Positions 23,640-33,529 are shown, counted from the stretch's first letter. The stretch is 49,944 nt of DNA from JANXYY01 sp035530875 (GCA_035530875.1 DATKUB010000065.1:1-49944); one strand, 5' to 3'. The notes: a model not told the origin generated them from the sequence alone. Numbers and translations are program-made.

Positions 23640-26600
23640 TTGTGCTTTCAGTTTCACGGAGCCGTTGAGAAACAACTTCAGTGACGCCATCGCCGCGCAT
23701 CGTTACGCCATAAAGTGCATCACCGATCTCCATGGTGCGCTTCTGGTGCGTGATGATGATGAGCTGAGACTCGGCACGCAACTCCTCAAGGATGTTGAGC
23801 AGGCGTCCCAAGTTGGTATCGTCGAGGGCAGCCTCAACCTCGTCCATTACATAGAACGGGCTTGGCCGAGCCTTGAAGATTGCAATGAGCAGCGCCACCG
23901 CAGTGAGCGATCGCTCGCCACCCGAAAGCAGCGATAGTCGCTTGATCTTCTTGCCTGGTGGCCTTGCTTCAACCTCAATGCCGGTGGTGAGCATGTCGTC
24001 TGGGTTGGTGAGAACAAGCCGTCCTTCGCCGCCTGGGAAGAGCCGGGCAAAGACGCGTTCAAATTCGCGAGCGGTGTCTGCGTAGGCCTCGCGGAAAACA
24101 ATTTCGACTCGCTCATCGACTTCGCGAATAATCTCAAGCAGATCGCGCCGAGTGTTTTTCAAGTCTTCGAGTTGTTCGCTGAGGAACTTCGAGCGCTCCT
24201 CCAGCGCGGAAAACTCTTCAAGGGCGAGCGGGTTGATCTTGCCAAGTAGCGTCAACGATTTCTCGGCAGCCCGGAGGCGTTTTTCTTGATCGTCCCTGCG
24301 ATAGGCGATGGACGGTCCAACGACCATGTCGCCGCGGTCGTTCTCAATCCAGGTCGGCACTTCTTGGTCTGGGCTGTATTCGCGGAGCAGCGTCTCGACG
24401 TCGACGCCCATCTCCTCGATCAACTTGCCCTCAAGTGTTTCAATCCGGAGGCGTTGTTCGGCCCGGGAAACTTCGTCGCGGTGAACGCTGGATGTGAGTT
24501 GCTCAAGTTCAGTAGTGAGCTCGCGTCCGCGTAACCGGATGGCGAGAAGTTCACCTTCGCGTTCGGTCCGTTCGGCTTCTGCGTGCGCTCGCTCTTCAGC
24601 GGCCTGAGCGACTGAAACTTCGAGGGCAGAAAGAGCCTCTTGGGCAAGGACTAACACCGCTCTGGCAACTACCGCACCGCGGGCGCGGGCATCTCTTCTT
24701 GCGACGGCGGCCACTCGAGCCTGACGCTCGGCGGCGGCGTTGAGTTCAAGTTGGTGTGCGCGCTGCGCAGCGGCATCGGCCCGTTCTTCGCCGGTGCGGA
24801 GCGCCAACTTTGCATCGACTTCGATTTGGCGCTTGCTGGAAACATCGGCCCTAAGAGTCTCGACGGTGGTGAGATCCGGTTCGATCTGAGTCTCTTCGGA
24901 TTCGGCTGCGGCGAGCCGAACTTCTAATTCGGCAACTCGCTCAAGCGCACTTGCCCGAGTGCTGACGCTCTGCTCGATAGCTTGTTCAAGGCGAGCCGCT
25001 TCGGCGTGCGCCGCCTTCATGCCTTGACCGGCCAGGCCCATCTGCTCTGCTAGGGCCGCCATCCGGGCATCGGATTCGTGGAGACGAGTCAGCGACACAT
25101 CTACCGCAGATTGCGCTTCAAGCCTTGCTTGCTCCGCGCCAGCTAATTCAAACCGGAGACGCTCGCCGCGGTGGGTGGCATCGGCAAACTTGGCGGCCGC
25201 TTCATCGATCGCGGCCTTCACTTCAATCAGTGAAGAGGTCTTCTCGGAACCGCCCTTGGCGAAATTGGCAGAGATGACATCGCCATCGCGGGTGGCAACA
25301 ACGAGATCGCGGTGCCGGTTAAGAAGTGAGCGTGCTTCGGCGAGATTGTTGACTACGACGGTCTTGGCCAACAAACGCTCTAGCGCTGGCAACAAGGCAT
25401 TCGTCGCAGTGATTACGTCGAGTGCATAACGCGCACCGCCATCAAGAGATGGCCAAGTGTTGCGACCCTCACTTGCATTCTCATCATTCTTGGCAGTGCC
25501 AGCGCCGCCACCGATCAGAATGTCGGCCCGGCCACCGTCATTGGTCTTTAAGTAATCGATCGCATCGCTGGCAGATTGGGTATCGCTGACCGCAATCGCA
25601 TCGGCGGCGGTGCCAAGAGCCGCAGCAACCGCGCTCTCCCAACCTGGCTCCACACTGACCAACGTTGCGATCGAGCCAAGCACGCCATTGAGTTGTTCGG
25701 CGGCGGCCAAGATGACGCCGGTGCCGTCTTTTCTGGCAAGGCCCATCTTGAGCGCTTCCAGGCGCGCTTCCCAGGACGCGCGCTCTCTGTCTGCACCGCG
25801 TTCACCTTCGCGGAGCGATTCGACTTTTGCCTGAACTTTTTCAAGTACCGCCGCGGCATTCTCGTATTCGGAGTCGAGGTTGATTTCACCTTGATCAAGT
25901 CCGGCAACTTGGGCTTCCAGACCCGAGAAATCATTCTGCGCTGCATTGGCGCGGTTAAGTGCGGCCTCTCGGGCAGTGGTGAGGCGGGCTACTTCTTCTT
26001 CACCGGCTGCGATCCGGCTCTTAACCGCGTTGACTTCGCCGGCCAGGCGAACTCGGCCTTCCCTGGAATCGGCAGCGGCCCGAACTTGCCGGGCAACGTT
26101 GGCTTCCTCTTCCTTGAGGGCGACTTCAACTTCCTTGAGTTCTGATTGAGCCTTCACCAATAGTTGGCGCTCTTCTTCGGTCTTGCTCCGAAGCTCGGCT
26201 TCGATCGCGCGCAATTCCTTGGCGTCTTCTTCCATCGCGTCGGGATCGCGGCCCGCCGCGCGGGCTTCGTCGGCCTCTTCGGCCAGGAAGCGGGAGCGTT
26301 CCTTAGCCAAACTCGCGGTGCCGCGGAATCGCTCGCGCAGACTGGAAAGTTTGTAATAAGTCTCTTGGGCACTGGCCAGGCGAGGTGCATCCGCCGCGGC
26401 AAGGGCGTCTAACTCGTTCTCGCGGGCATGGACTTCAGCCAGAGCGCTTTCGACCTCTGCGCGTTTTTCACGTAGCGCAGATTCGTCGGCTACTTCGGCT
26501 TCAAAAGATTGGCGGAGGTTGATTAGGTCATCTGCGTAGAGCCGTAATTTTGCATCGCGAAGTTCGGCCTGAATGGTTGCGGCTTTTCTGGCGACCTCGG

Positions 26601-27225
26601 CCTGCTTGCCAAGTGGTTTCAATTGACGACGAAGCTCCACCGTGATGTCTTGAATGCGGGTGAGGTTTGCCTGCATCGCGTCAAGTTTGCGAAGCGCCTT
26701 CTCTTTCCGCTTCCGGTGCTTTAGCACGCCAGCGGCTTCTTCAATAAAGCCGCGTCGATCCTCAGGCGTGGCCGAGAGAATCGCATCGAGTTGGCCCTGT
26801 CCGACGATGACGTGCATTTCGCGGCCGATGCCCGAATCGCTGAGCAACTCTTGGATGTCCAGCAGGCGAGCGCTTTCACCGTTGATCTGGTACTCGCTGG
26901 CGCCGCTGCGGAACAGGGTTCGGGTGATGGTGACCTCGGCGTACTCGATCGGAAGTGCGCCGTCGGAGTTGTCGATCGTGAGTGAAACTTCGGCCCGACC
27001 AAGCGGGGCTTTGGCCGCCGTGCCAGCGAAGATGACGTCTTCCATTTTGCCGCCGCGGAGCGTCTTTGCGCCCTGCTCGCCCATGACCCAGGCCAGGGCG
27101 TCGACGACGTTGGATTTTCCGGAGCCGTTGGGTCCAACCACGCAGGTGATGCCAGGCTCAAACCGGAGCGTCGTCGCAGATGCGAAGGACTTGAACCCGC
27201 GCAGGGTCAGGCTCTTCAGATACAC
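23632..27225 (-). CDS. smc: chromosome segregation ATPase SMC
   Basis: 1197 residues, standard bacterial SMC length. Walker A GPNGSGKS at 31-38 and SDSGIGREMHVIVGQGQLD (Q-loop region) in the N-terminal head; long coiled coil; hinge from about residue 500 to 670 (GVLGSIATLVSVEPGWESAV); second coil; C-terminal head with LSGGERS at 1100-1106 and Walker B FYVMDEVEAAL. Known: SMC with ScpAB extrudes loops and aligns chromosome arms from ori. It starts at a GTG with GAGGGA upstream and overlaps ftsY by 8 bases. ScpA and ScpB genes are not in the window. Confidence 0.97.
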   Translation of the reverse strand: MYLKSLTLRGFKSFASATTLRFEPGITCVVGPNGSGKSNVVDALAWVMGEQGAKTLRGGKMEDVIFAGTAAKAPLGRAEVSLTIDNSDGALPIEYAEVTITRTLFRSGASEYQINGESARLLDIQELLSDSGIGREMHVIVGQGQLDAILSATPEDRRGFIEEAAGVLKHRKRKEKALRKLDAMQANLTRIQDITVELRRQLKPLGKQAEVARKAATIQAELRDAKLRLYADDLINLRQSFEAEVADESALREKRAEVESALAEVHARENELDALAAADAPRLASAQETYYKLSSLRERFRGTASLAKERSRFLAEEADEARAAGRDPDAMEEDAKELRAIEAELRSKTEEERQLLVKAQSELKEVEVALKEEEANVARQVRAAADSREGRVRLAGEVNAVKSRIAAGEEEVARLTTAREAALNRANAAQNDFSGLEAQVAGLDQGEINLDSEYENAAAVLEKVQAKVESLREGERGADRERASWEARLEALKMGLARKDGTGVILAAAEQLNGVLGSIATLVSVEPGWESAVAAALGTAADAIAVSDTQSASDAIDYLKTNDGGRADILIGGGAGTAKNDENASEGRNTWPSLDGGARYALDVITATNALLPALERLLAKTVVVNNLAEARSLLNRHRDLVVATRDGDVISANFAKGGSEKTSSLIEVKAAIDEAAAKFADATHRGERLRFELAGAEQARLEAQSAVDVSLTRLHESDARMAALAEQMGLAGQGMKAAHAEAARLEQAIEQSVSTRASALERVAELEVRLAAAESEETQIEPDLTTVETLRADVSSKRQIEVDAKLALRTGEERADAAAQRAHQLELNAAAERQARVAAVARRDARARGAVVARAVLVLAQEALSALEVSVAQAAEERAHAEAERTEREGELLAIRLRGRELTTELEQLTSSVHRDEVSRAEQRLRIETLEGKLIEEMGVDVETLLREYSPDQEVPTWIENDRGDMVVGPSIAYRRDDQEKRLRAAEKSLTLLGKINPLALEEFSALEERSKFLSEQLEDLKNTRRDLLEIIREVDERVEIVFREAYADTAREFERVFARLFPGGEGRLVLTNPDDMLTTGIEVEARPPGKKIKRLSLLSGGERSLTAVALLIAIFKARPSPFYVMDEVEAALDDTNLGRLLNILEELRAESQLIIITHQKRTMEIGDALYGVTMRGDGVTEVVSQRLRETESTSA

Positions 27226-27294
27226 GAATTCACGTCCCTCTAAGTCTTGGGCCTCGGCGCCTGCGGTGATCGCAGAAGCATTCCTCGCGAAACC

Positions 27295-28161
27295 TTACCG
27301 TGCGCGAGGGGGTCGCTGACAGGCGGGGCAGTAGTGGCTGGACCGGTTCATAAAGGCCGCCCGGACGATCGGCTTGCCACACCTTGAGCAAGGCTCGCCC
27401 CGGCGTCCGTAGACGGCCAGCGATCGCTCAAAATAGCCCGATTCCCCATTGACATTGACGTATAGATCGTCGAAGGAAGTGCCACCAGCCGCCAGGGCAT
27501 CGGCCATTACTTCCTTGGCCGAATTCATCAGCAGTTCCAGCTGAACTTTGGTAAGCGACGATCCCAACCGAGTGGGGTGGATTCCGGCCCGCCAGAGCGA
27601 TTCGTCGGCATAAATATTTCCAATCCCACTGACCACACTCTGATCAAGTAGGAGCCGTTTGATCTCGGTATGGCGCGAACGCAATTTGGTAACCAGCGGC
27701 GCTAACTCGAATTTCGGATCGAATGGATCACGGGCAATGTGGGCCACCGTTGACGGAACACCCTCGCCGGTGGATTCATCGATCTCTAATTCGTCGATCG
27801 ACATGCCGCCGAAGGTCCGTTGATCCACGAAGCGCAGTTGCATCGGCCAATCGGCAAACTCGAATCGGATCCGAAGATGTTTCTCTTCTTCGGCACTTAA
27901 TGGCAGGAGTAGAAATTGGCCACTCATCCCAAGATGGCCAATGAGTGCTTGGTTATCATCGAGTTCAAACCATAAATATTTACCGCGTCGACGAATCGCC
28001 TCAATGGTTAAGCCCGCAAGCCGAGCCTGGAAATCCTTAGCCCCAGCAACGTGTTTTCTGATCGCTCTTGGGTGCAGCACATCGACTTCAGAGATTTGGT
28101 GACCGACGAGATGGCGCGCAAGACCGGAGCGGACGACTTCAACTTCAGGAAGTTCGGGCAT
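27295..28161 (-). CDS. mutM: formamidopyrimidine-DNA glycosylase
   Basis: 288 residues. The N-terminus MPELPEVEVVRSGLA carries the catalytic Pro2 and Glu3. SGIGNIYADESLWRAGIHP is the H2TH region, and the C-terminal zinc finger is YGRRGEPCSRCGKP...YCPACQ with four Cys. Known: it removes 8-oxoguanine and FaPy lesions with AP-lyase activity. It is 2 bases after rnc and 69 bases before smc. The rnc-mutM-smc order is the standard actinobacterial one. Confidence 0.97.
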   Translation of the reverse strand: MPELPEVEVVRSGLARHLVGHQISEVDVLHPRAIRKHVAGAKDFQARLAGLTIEAIRRRGKYLWFELDDNQALIGHLGMSGQFLLLPLSAEEEKHLRIRFEFADWPMQLRFVDQRTFGGMSIDELEIDESTGEGVPSTVAHIARDPFDPKFELAPLVTKLRSRHTEIKRLLLDQSVVSGIGNIYADESLWRAGIHPTRLGSSLTKVQLELLMNSAKEVMADALAAGGTSFDDLYVNVNGESGYFERSLAVYGRRGEPCSRCGKPIVRAAFMNRSSHYCPACQRPPRAR

Positions 28162-28163
28162 TT

Positions 28164-28874
28164 TTACCCGTCCTTTGCGGCGATCTCTGCTTCCAGGAAA
28201 ACATACGCAGCGGCGGCCGCTCGCTGCTCGGCCTGCTTCTTACTCCGACCCTCACCCTTGCCAAGTTCGCGCTCAGCAACCGAGCAGATCGCAACGAATT
28301 CTTTGGCATGGTCCGGCCCAGATTCACTGCTGCGGTATTCCGGAACGCCAAGCCCAAGGGAGGTGGCAAGCTCTTGGAGCGAAGTTTTCCAATCAAGGCC
28401 CGCGCCAAGTTGTTCGGCCCGGTCGATGTACGGCGACATCAAATTAAGCAGCGTCCCAGCGGTCGCATCCATGCCGTGCTGAATATAAATTGCCCCGATG
28501 ACGGCTTCGAAAGTGTCGGCCAGAATTGAATTCTTATCCCGACCGCCAGTGGTCTCCTCACCTTTGCCGATCATCACATAAGAACCAAGATCGATATCGC
28601 GGGCGACTTTGGCTAGCGCATTCATACTCACGACGGCCGAGCGCAGTTTTGCCAGCCGACCCTCTGGCAAGTCGGGAAAGCGCGTGTAAAGAGTTTCGGT
28701 AATTATGATGCCGAGAACGCTGTCGCCAAGAAACTCAAGGCGCTCATTTGTTGGGATCCCGCCCGATTCGTAGGCGAAAGAACGGTGCGTTAAAGCAAGC
28801 GTAAGAAGTTCTTGATCTAGTTCAATCCCAAGACGTTTCGAGAGGCGATCAATCTCGCCCGACGCCTTGCTCAT
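28164..28874 (-). CDS. rnc: ribonuclease III
   Basis: 236 residues from the ATG at 28874, placed 2 bases after the rpmF stop; the longer open frame overlaps rpmF. RNase III signature NERLEFLGDSVLGIIITE near residues 42-59, second acidic cluster DTFEAVIGAIYI, and a C-terminal double-stranded RNA-binding domain (about 160-232; GEGRSKKQAEQRAAAAAYVF). Known: it processes rRNA precursors and cuts double-stranded RNA. Coupled to rpmF upstream and mutM downstream. Confidence 0.96.
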   Translation of the reverse strand: MSKASGEIDRLSKRLGIELDQELLTLALTHRSFAYESGGIPTNERLEFLGDSVLGIIITETLYTRFPDLPEGRLAKLRSAVVSMNALAKVARDIDLGSYVMIGKGEETTGGRDKNSILADTFEAVIGAIYIQHGMDATAGTLLNLMSPYIDRAEQLGAGLDWKTSLQELATSLGLGVPEYRSSESGPDHAKEFVAICSVAERELGKGEGRSKKQAEQRAAAAAYVFLEAEIAAKDG

Positions 28875-28876
28875 GC

Positions 28877-29050
28877 TCAAACTTCGATTACTTGGCGACC
28901 CTTGTAGGTGCCACAGGTTGGGCATGCGGTGTGTGGCAGTTTCTTCTCACGGCACTGTTCGCAGACGACCAGGGTGGCAGCGGTCGTCTTCCACTGGCTA
29001 CGGCGCGCACGGGTGTTGGCGCGCGACATCTTTCGCTTCGGAACGGCCAC
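28877..29050 (-). CDS. rpmF: 50S ribosomal protein L32 (zinc-binding form)
   Basis: 57 residues, found by hand because of its small size. From a GTG it reads VAVPKRKMSRANTRARRSQW, the classical L32 start, and has two Cys pairs, CEQC and CPTC, of the zinc-ribbon (C+) form. L32 lies near the 50S exit-tunnel region. It begins 2 bases after the DUF177 gene and ends 2 bases before rnc; DUF177-rpmF pairing is nearly universal. Confidence 0.95.
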   Translation of the reverse strand: MAVPKRKMSRANTRARRSQWKTTAATLVVCEQCREKKLPHTACPTCGTYKGRQVIEV

Positions 29051-29052
29051 GA

Positions 29053-29778
29053 CTAACTCTCTTCCTGATCAAGCAGCGACGAACCGCCGTCGCTTAGGTG
29101 CTCAGTATCGCCTACGGAGGCGGATTCCTCAAAAACCAGTCCGGCCAGACTCGACCAGCGGGCGTCTTTCTCCTCATGGTGGTGGTCTGGATCGTCGGCT
29201 AGAAGGGCGCCACATTCGGGGCATAGCCCTGGACAATCTGGTCGGCAGTGCGGCTGATACGGCAGGTTCAAAACCACTGCATCGATGATCACCGGCTCCA
29301 GATCGGCCAGTTCCTCGACCAATTCTGGGAGCGGATCGGCCTCGTCGAGGTCCACATCCTCATTCTCGTTCCGGTCCTGCTTACGCCCTCGAAGGTCAGG
29401 TTCATAGGTGAAAAGGTCTTGAAAGCGCAGATCAAGCGGGAGGGTCATGGGCTCGAGGCAACGGACACACTCCCCCGACGCCTCCGCCCGCAACTGCCCG
29501 CTCACCAGGACGCCTTCGGAGACCGCCTGGAGCCGGAAAGCCAGATCCAGCCGAGCATTCTTGGCAATCGCGATTACGTCGAGACCGATTGTGGTCGGCG
29601 ACAAAACGCTCCGACTCTGTTCCTGCAGCGAGCCGGGCGAGCGCCCGAGATCATGGGTATCAACCACGAATGGGGCTTTGGGATCTAAGCGATTGGGGTG
29701 CCGATTCTGTTTGCTAAGCCCACTTGCCGCCTTGCCGGAAGTCGACTCTCTATTCGGTGGCTTGGTCGAAGAGGACAT
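29053..29778 (-). CDS. DUF177 (YceD-like) protein with Cys motifs
   Basis: 241 residues from the ATG at 29778, which has AAGGAG just upstream; an earlier GTG five codons up would sit on that ribosome site. The DUF177 region includes ASGECVRCLEPMTLPLDLRF (about residues 101-120) and VVLNLPYQPHCRPDCPGLCP followed by ECG, giving at least six Cys that may bind zinc. Known: YceD proteins are linked to 23S rRNA accumulation and 50S biogenesis in bacteria and chloroplasts. Position right before rpmF fits this. The N-terminal 40 residues are charged and probably disordered. Confidence 0.9.
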   Translation of the reverse strand: MSSSTKPPNRESTSGKAASGLSKQNRHPNRLDPKAPFVVDTHDLGRSPGSLQEQSRSVLSPTTIGLDVIAIAKNARLDLAFRLQAVSEGVLVSGQLRAEASGECVRCLEPMTLPLDLRFQDLFTYEPDLRGRKQDRNENEDVDLDEADPLPELVEELADLEPVIIDAVVLNLPYQPHCRPDCPGLCPECGALLADDPDHHHEEKDARWSSLAGLVFEESASVGDTEHLSDGGSSLLDQEES

Positions 29779-30250
29779 CGCTCTCCTTCTCACCCGCTAG
29801 TCGGGCTCTACCACGGCCGATTGCGTCCATGGTTTTGGTGAGAATTACTTCCAGGGTTGCCAGGCGGCCATCAACATACGACTCCGCTTCGGCCTTAATT
29901 ATTCCCGCCTCCTCCGTGGCTTCTGCCATGAGACGGTTTGCGCGCTCGTTTGCCATCACCACAATTTCGGTTTCGTCAACGAGCCTTGCCGCTTCCTCAC
30001 GGGCATGCAGGATTAGCTGCTCGGCAGCAAGGCGGCCGTCGGCAATGATGGCATCGCGGGCGGCCAAAATCCCGGTCGCATCTTTGAGTTCGGCCGGCAG
30101 GTCAAGCCGGAGCGCGTCGAGGGTTTCTAGTACGTCGCCGCGATGGATCACGCAAGAGGCCGAGAGCGGAACTGCCCGAGCATTCTCGATTGCCTCGATT
30201 AAGTCATCAATTCGAGTTGGGACATCTACCGTCCGTTCGCTCTGTGTCAT
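29750..30250 (-). CDS. DivIVA-like coiled-coil septation protein (SepIVA-like)
   Basis: 166 residues, mostly helical: an N-terminal segment TRIDDLIEAIENARAVPLSA is followed by a long Ala/Glu-rich coiled coil (about 60-160). No membrane segment. Known: the mycobacterial gene in this position, before the DUF177-rnc-fpg genes, encodes SepIVA, a DivIVA-like septum factor. Inferred: similar cell-division or polar-growth role. It overlaps coaD by 4 bases (ATGA) and the DUF177 gene by 29. Some annotations call such proteins ATP synthase subunit B-like because of the coil; that is misleading. Confidence 0.8.
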   Translation of the reverse strand: MTQSERTVDVPTRIDDLIEAIENARAVPLSASCVIHRGDVLETLDALRLDLPAELKDATGILAARDAIIADGRLAAEQLILHAREEAARLVDETEIVVMANERANRLMAEATEEAGIIKAEAESYVDGRLATLEVILTKTMDAIGRGRARLAGEKESDVLFDQATE

Positions 30251-30732
30251 GATGAAACAACATCCAATCGAGCTAGTAAGCGCTTAAGGACCGTCGGTGG
30301 AATGTATGCCGAAACATCTCCGCCATACTTTGCGATTTCCTTAACCAGCGAGGACCGAAGGAAAGAGTACTGCGGGCTGGTTGAGATAAAGACCGTCTCA
30401 ATGCCGGCAAGCTGATGGTTCATTTGCGCCATCTGCAGTTCATATTCGAAGTCCGAAACGGCGCGCAGTCCCTTAACGATCGCCGGGATGCCATGGGTCT
30501 TGCAGTACTCGACGAGGAGCCCACTCCAGGAGTCAACACGGACGTTGGAAAACTGACTCGTGACCTCTTTGATCATCGACATTCGCTCGTCAACGGTGAA
30601 CAGACTGGATTTGGTCTGGTTAACCAGAACCGCCACCACGACTTCGTCGTAAAGGGCGCTGGCGCGCTCAATAATGTCGAGGTGCCCGTAGGTAATCGGG
30701 TCGAATGAGCCTGGGCAGATAGCGCTATGCAC
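30247..30732 (-). CDS. coaD: phosphopantetheine adenylyltransferase
   Basis: 161 residues, normal CoaD length. The nucleotidyl-transferase motif PGSFDPITYGHLDII at 8-22 contains the TxGH signature, and ISTSPQYSFLRSSLVKEI is the C-terminal ISSSxxR segment. Known: it makes dephospho-CoA from 4'-phosphopantetheine and ATP. It is 9 bases after rsmD and overlaps the SepIVA-like gene. Linkage of rsmD and coaD is nearly universal. Confidence 0.97.
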   Translation of the reverse strand: MHSAICPGSFDPITYGHLDIIERASALYDEVVVAVLVNQTKSSLFTVDERMSMIKEVTSQFSNVRVDSWSGLLVEYCKTHGIPAIVKGLRAVSDFEYELQMAQMNHQLAGIETVFISTSPQYSFLRSSLVKEIAKYGGDVSAYIPPTVLKRLLARLDVVSS

Positions 30733-30741
30733 GGTCTGACG

Positions 30742-31302
30742 CTAGCAATCTTTGGTGGCATAGCGCACCACAGCGTGTCCATATCGTCGCTCGCGGTCCT
30801 GGCTAAGGCCGGCCGGCCAGCTGAATTCTGGCGACTTGGCGTCTCTTTCCACGGCGACAATACCGCCGGTGGCGAGCCAGCCGGGCACCATAATCAGGGC
30901 TAACATCCGCTCGATTCTCTCGTTGGAATCGGCGTAGGGCGGATCCATGACGATCAAGTCGTAAGGTGCGGTTGGGCTGGCCGATGAAAGCCACTTTTCA
31001 ACCGGGAGCGCGTGAGCGCTCACCCCGGGCAAGCGGAGGCTAATGATGTTCCTCCGGCAGACCTGAATGGCCCTGGCGTCGCTTTCCACCAGATCCACCT
31101 GGCTAGCGCCACGTGAGGCGGCCTCCAGACCAATCGCGCCGGTTCCGGCGTATAAGTCGAGAACCCGCTTTCGCCCGAGCGTGCCGAGCAAGTGCTCCAG
31201 GGTGGAAAAGAGTCCCTCGCGGGCGCGGTCAGAGGTTGGCCGGGTAACGCTGGCCGGGGCCTCCAGGCGGCGCCCCTTAGCGCTGCCAGCCACGATTCTC
31301 AC
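30742..31302 (-). CDS. rsmD: 16S rRNA (guanine966-N2)-methyltransferase
   Basis: 186 residues. MRIVAGSAKGRRLEAP at the start, DLYAGTGAIGLEAASRG (SAM-binding motif I) and IVMDPPYADSNE (the DPPY motif for N2-guanine methylation). Known: RsmD methylates G966 of 16S rRNA. Its ATG overlaps the recG stop by 4 bases; coaD follows. No missing motif. Confidence 0.96.
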   Translation of the reverse strand: MRIVAGSAKGRRLEAPASVTRPTSDRAREGLFSTLEHLLGTLGRKRVLDLYAGTGAIGLEAASRGASQVDLVESDARAIQVCRRNIISLRLPGVSAHALPVEKWLSSASPTAPYDLIVMDPPYADSNERIERMLALIMVPGWLATGGIVAVERDAKSPEFSWPAGLSQDRERRYGHAVVRYATKDC

Positions 31303-33524
31303 ACCTTCGCCAAATAGTCGCTGCGTTCCATGGCCGCAAGCTCAGCCACGGCGGCCGCCAGGGCCGGAAATTGATCAATGCCTACCCCTTCGACGATCCC
31401 CGCCGCTTCATCCCTTGCGATCTCGATCAGTTTCTCGTCGCGCACCACCCGAAGAAGACGGAGCCCCGAACTAGCCCCACTCTGAGCCCGGCCAAGCACA
31501 TCGCCTTCGCGGCGCTGCTCCAAATCGACTCTGGACAATTCGAAACCATCTTGAGTGGCCGCCACTGCATCCAACCGATCCCTGGCCGATGATCCTTCGG
31601 CTGAGTCAGTAACAAGCAGGCAGAGCCCAGGATGAATTCCGCGCCCAACCCGCCCGCGAAGTTGGTGGAGCTGTGAAACTCCAAAGCGGTCCGCATCAAG
31701 AATCACCATGGCGGTCGCGTTTGCGACGTCGACACCCACTTCGATCACCGTCGTTGCGATCAGCACATCGATTAATCCAGCCGAGAAATCGCGCATTACT
31801 TGGTCTTTGACGTCACTGGGCAGCCGGCCGTGCAGAATCTCAACCCGAACTCCAGATAGTGGGCCCGCTATTAGCTCGGGGGCAACATCCAGGATTGCCT
31901 TTGCTTTAGTGCGGACCGCATCGGGAGCATCGTCGAGTTCGTCGGCCAAATCGTCGGCGGACTCCTCCATATCCTCAGTCTCGTTTTCGGTACCGCCGAT
32001 TCGCGGGGTAACGATGTAGGCCTGTCGACCGGCATTAACCTCTTCGACGATCCGCTGCCAGGCGCGCTCTAAAAATGCGGGCTTCTCCAACTCCGGAATC
32101 ACATGCGATGCGATCGGCGAACGTCCCTTCGGCATTTCTCTAAGCGTTGAAATATCAAGATCACCGAAGATCGTCATCGCGACGGTTCGTGGGATCGGAG
32201 TTGCCGTCATGACCAATAAATGCGGCGGCAGACTAGCTTTGGCTCGGAGTACATCGCGTTGTTCGACGCCAAAACGGTGCTGTTCATCAATAACAACTAA
32301 CCCAAGCTCGGCAAAGCCAACTTTGTCACCAAGAAGAGCATGGGTTCCGATAGCGATCCCCGCCTCCCCACTGGCGATATCTAAAAGTGCGCTCCGTCGC
32401 TGGGCAGCGTTGGCCGAACCAGTTAGCAGCACAACTTTTGTTGCCTCTGTCGCACTTCCGATCATTCCTTTCATGGCCAGATCCCCAAGCATTTCGGTGA
32501 TCGACCGGAAATGTTGCTGCGCCAAAACTTCGGTTGGTGCCAAAAGTGCGCACTGCCCGCCGGCATCAATGACCGCCAGCATCGCTCGGAGAGCGACCAC
32601 AGTTTTACCTGAGCCAACCTCTCCTTGAAGCAGCCGGTGCATCGGATGGGTCTGGCATAGATCAACTTCAATTTCGGCGCTGACCTCCCGTTGACCTCTC
32701 GTCAAATCGAACGGAAGTTTTGCATCGAAGGCCTCTAACAAACCGCCGCTTCGAACTAGGCGCGGCGTTGCGACCAGAGATCGTAGTTTTGATCGGCGCT
32801 CAGCCAAAAGCGCCTGCAAAGTAAAAGCTTCTTCAAAAATAAGTCGCTCTCTTGCCTGCTTCGCCTCGAACAGCGTCTTGGGTGAGTGAATGGACCGAAG
32901 AGCTTCGGTAAGGCTCGGGTATCCGTATCTTTCGACGATCGAGGCGGGAAGTGGATCAGCGACTTCTTCAAGGTTGTCGAGAATCGTCCGTACACACTGG
33001 CCGATCCGCCAGGACGGGAGCTTTGCCGTCGCCGCGTACACGGGGAGCAATGCGCCGGCGAATTGGGCAACTCTTTCCTGCTCGGCGAGCGGATCGCCGG
33101 AGTCAAGAATCGAACCGTCCAGCATCTCGTAATCAGGATGGGTGAGTTGGCGCTTACCCCGAAAAAGCGTTACCCGTCCGGCAAATAATCCACGTCGACC
33201 CGGTGCCAGATCTCGTTCACGCCAAGCCTGATTGAAGAAGGTGAGTGATAGGAAACCGGTACCGTCGGTGAGAATTACTTCAAGCATGGTCCCTTTCCGG
33301 TTACGCAGTGGCCGTACCGAAACTTTCGAGACGTCGGCCACAACGGTCACCAATTCACCTTCGTTGAGTGAAGCGAATTGGGTTAGTTCACCGCGTTCGG
33401 CGTAGCGCCTTGGGTAATGACGCATCAGATCTCCAACGGTGCGCAGCCCCAGCCCCTTCTCGAGAGCCTTGGCAGTGCGATCTCCGAGAACCTTCACTAA
33501 ACGTTCGTTTAGTTGATCACTCAT
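31299..33524 (-). CDS. recG: ATP-dependent DNA helicase RecG
   Basis: 741 residues. N-terminal wedge/OB domain (about 1-150, with GELVTVVADVSKV), then helicase domain 1 with GEVGSGKTVVA, VIDEQHRFGVEQR and MTATPIPRT, and domain 2 with RGRVGRGIHPGLCLLV and a C-terminal TRG-like region. An acidic insert (ENETEDMEESADDLADEL) after IVTPRIGG in domain 2 is longer than in most RecG but similar inserts occur in actinobacteria. Known: RecG reverses stalled forks and migrates Holliday junctions. It starts 5 bases after the DAK-domain gene. Confidence 0.95.
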   Translation of the reverse strand: MSDQLNERLVKVLGDRTAKALEKGLGLRTVGDLMRHYPRRYAERGELTQFASLNEGELVTVVADVSKVSVRPLRNRKGTMLEVILTDGTGFLSLTFFNQAWRERDLAPGRRGLFAGRVTLFRGKRQLTHPDYEMLDGSILDSGDPLAEQERVAQFAGALLPVYAATAKLPSWRIGQCVRTILDNLEEVADPLPASIVERYGYPSLTEALRSIHSPKTLFEAKQARERLIFEEAFTLQALLAERRSKLRSLVATPRLVRSGGLLEAFDAKLPFDLTRGQREVSAEIEVDLCQTHPMHRLLQGEVGSGKTVVALRAMLAVIDAGGQCALLAPTEVLAQQHFRSITEMLGDLAMKGMIGSATEATKVVLLTGSANAAQRRSALLDIASGEAGIAIGTHALLGDKVGFAELGLVVIDEQHRFGVEQRDVLRAKASLPPHLLVMTATPIPRTVAMTIFGDLDISTLREMPKGRSPIASHVIPELEKPAFLERAWQRIVEEVNAGRQAYIVTPRIGGTENETEDMEESADDLADELDDAPDAVRTKAKAILDVAPELIAGPLSGVRVEILHGRLPSDVKDQVMRDFSAGLIDVLIATTVIEVGVDVANATAMVILDADRFGVSQLHQLRGRVGRGIHPGLCLLVTDSAEGSSARDRLDAVAATQDGFELSRVDLEQRREGDVLGRAQSGASSGLRLLRVVRDEKLIEIARDEAAGIVEGVGIDQFPALAAAVAELAAMERSDYLAKV

Positions 33525-33529
33525 CGCCG

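Noticed and set aside
29750..30250. Calling this gene an ATP synthase b subunit
   Set aside because: Similarity is only coiled-coil composition; no membrane segment, and the neighbourhood fits the SepIVA-like division protein.
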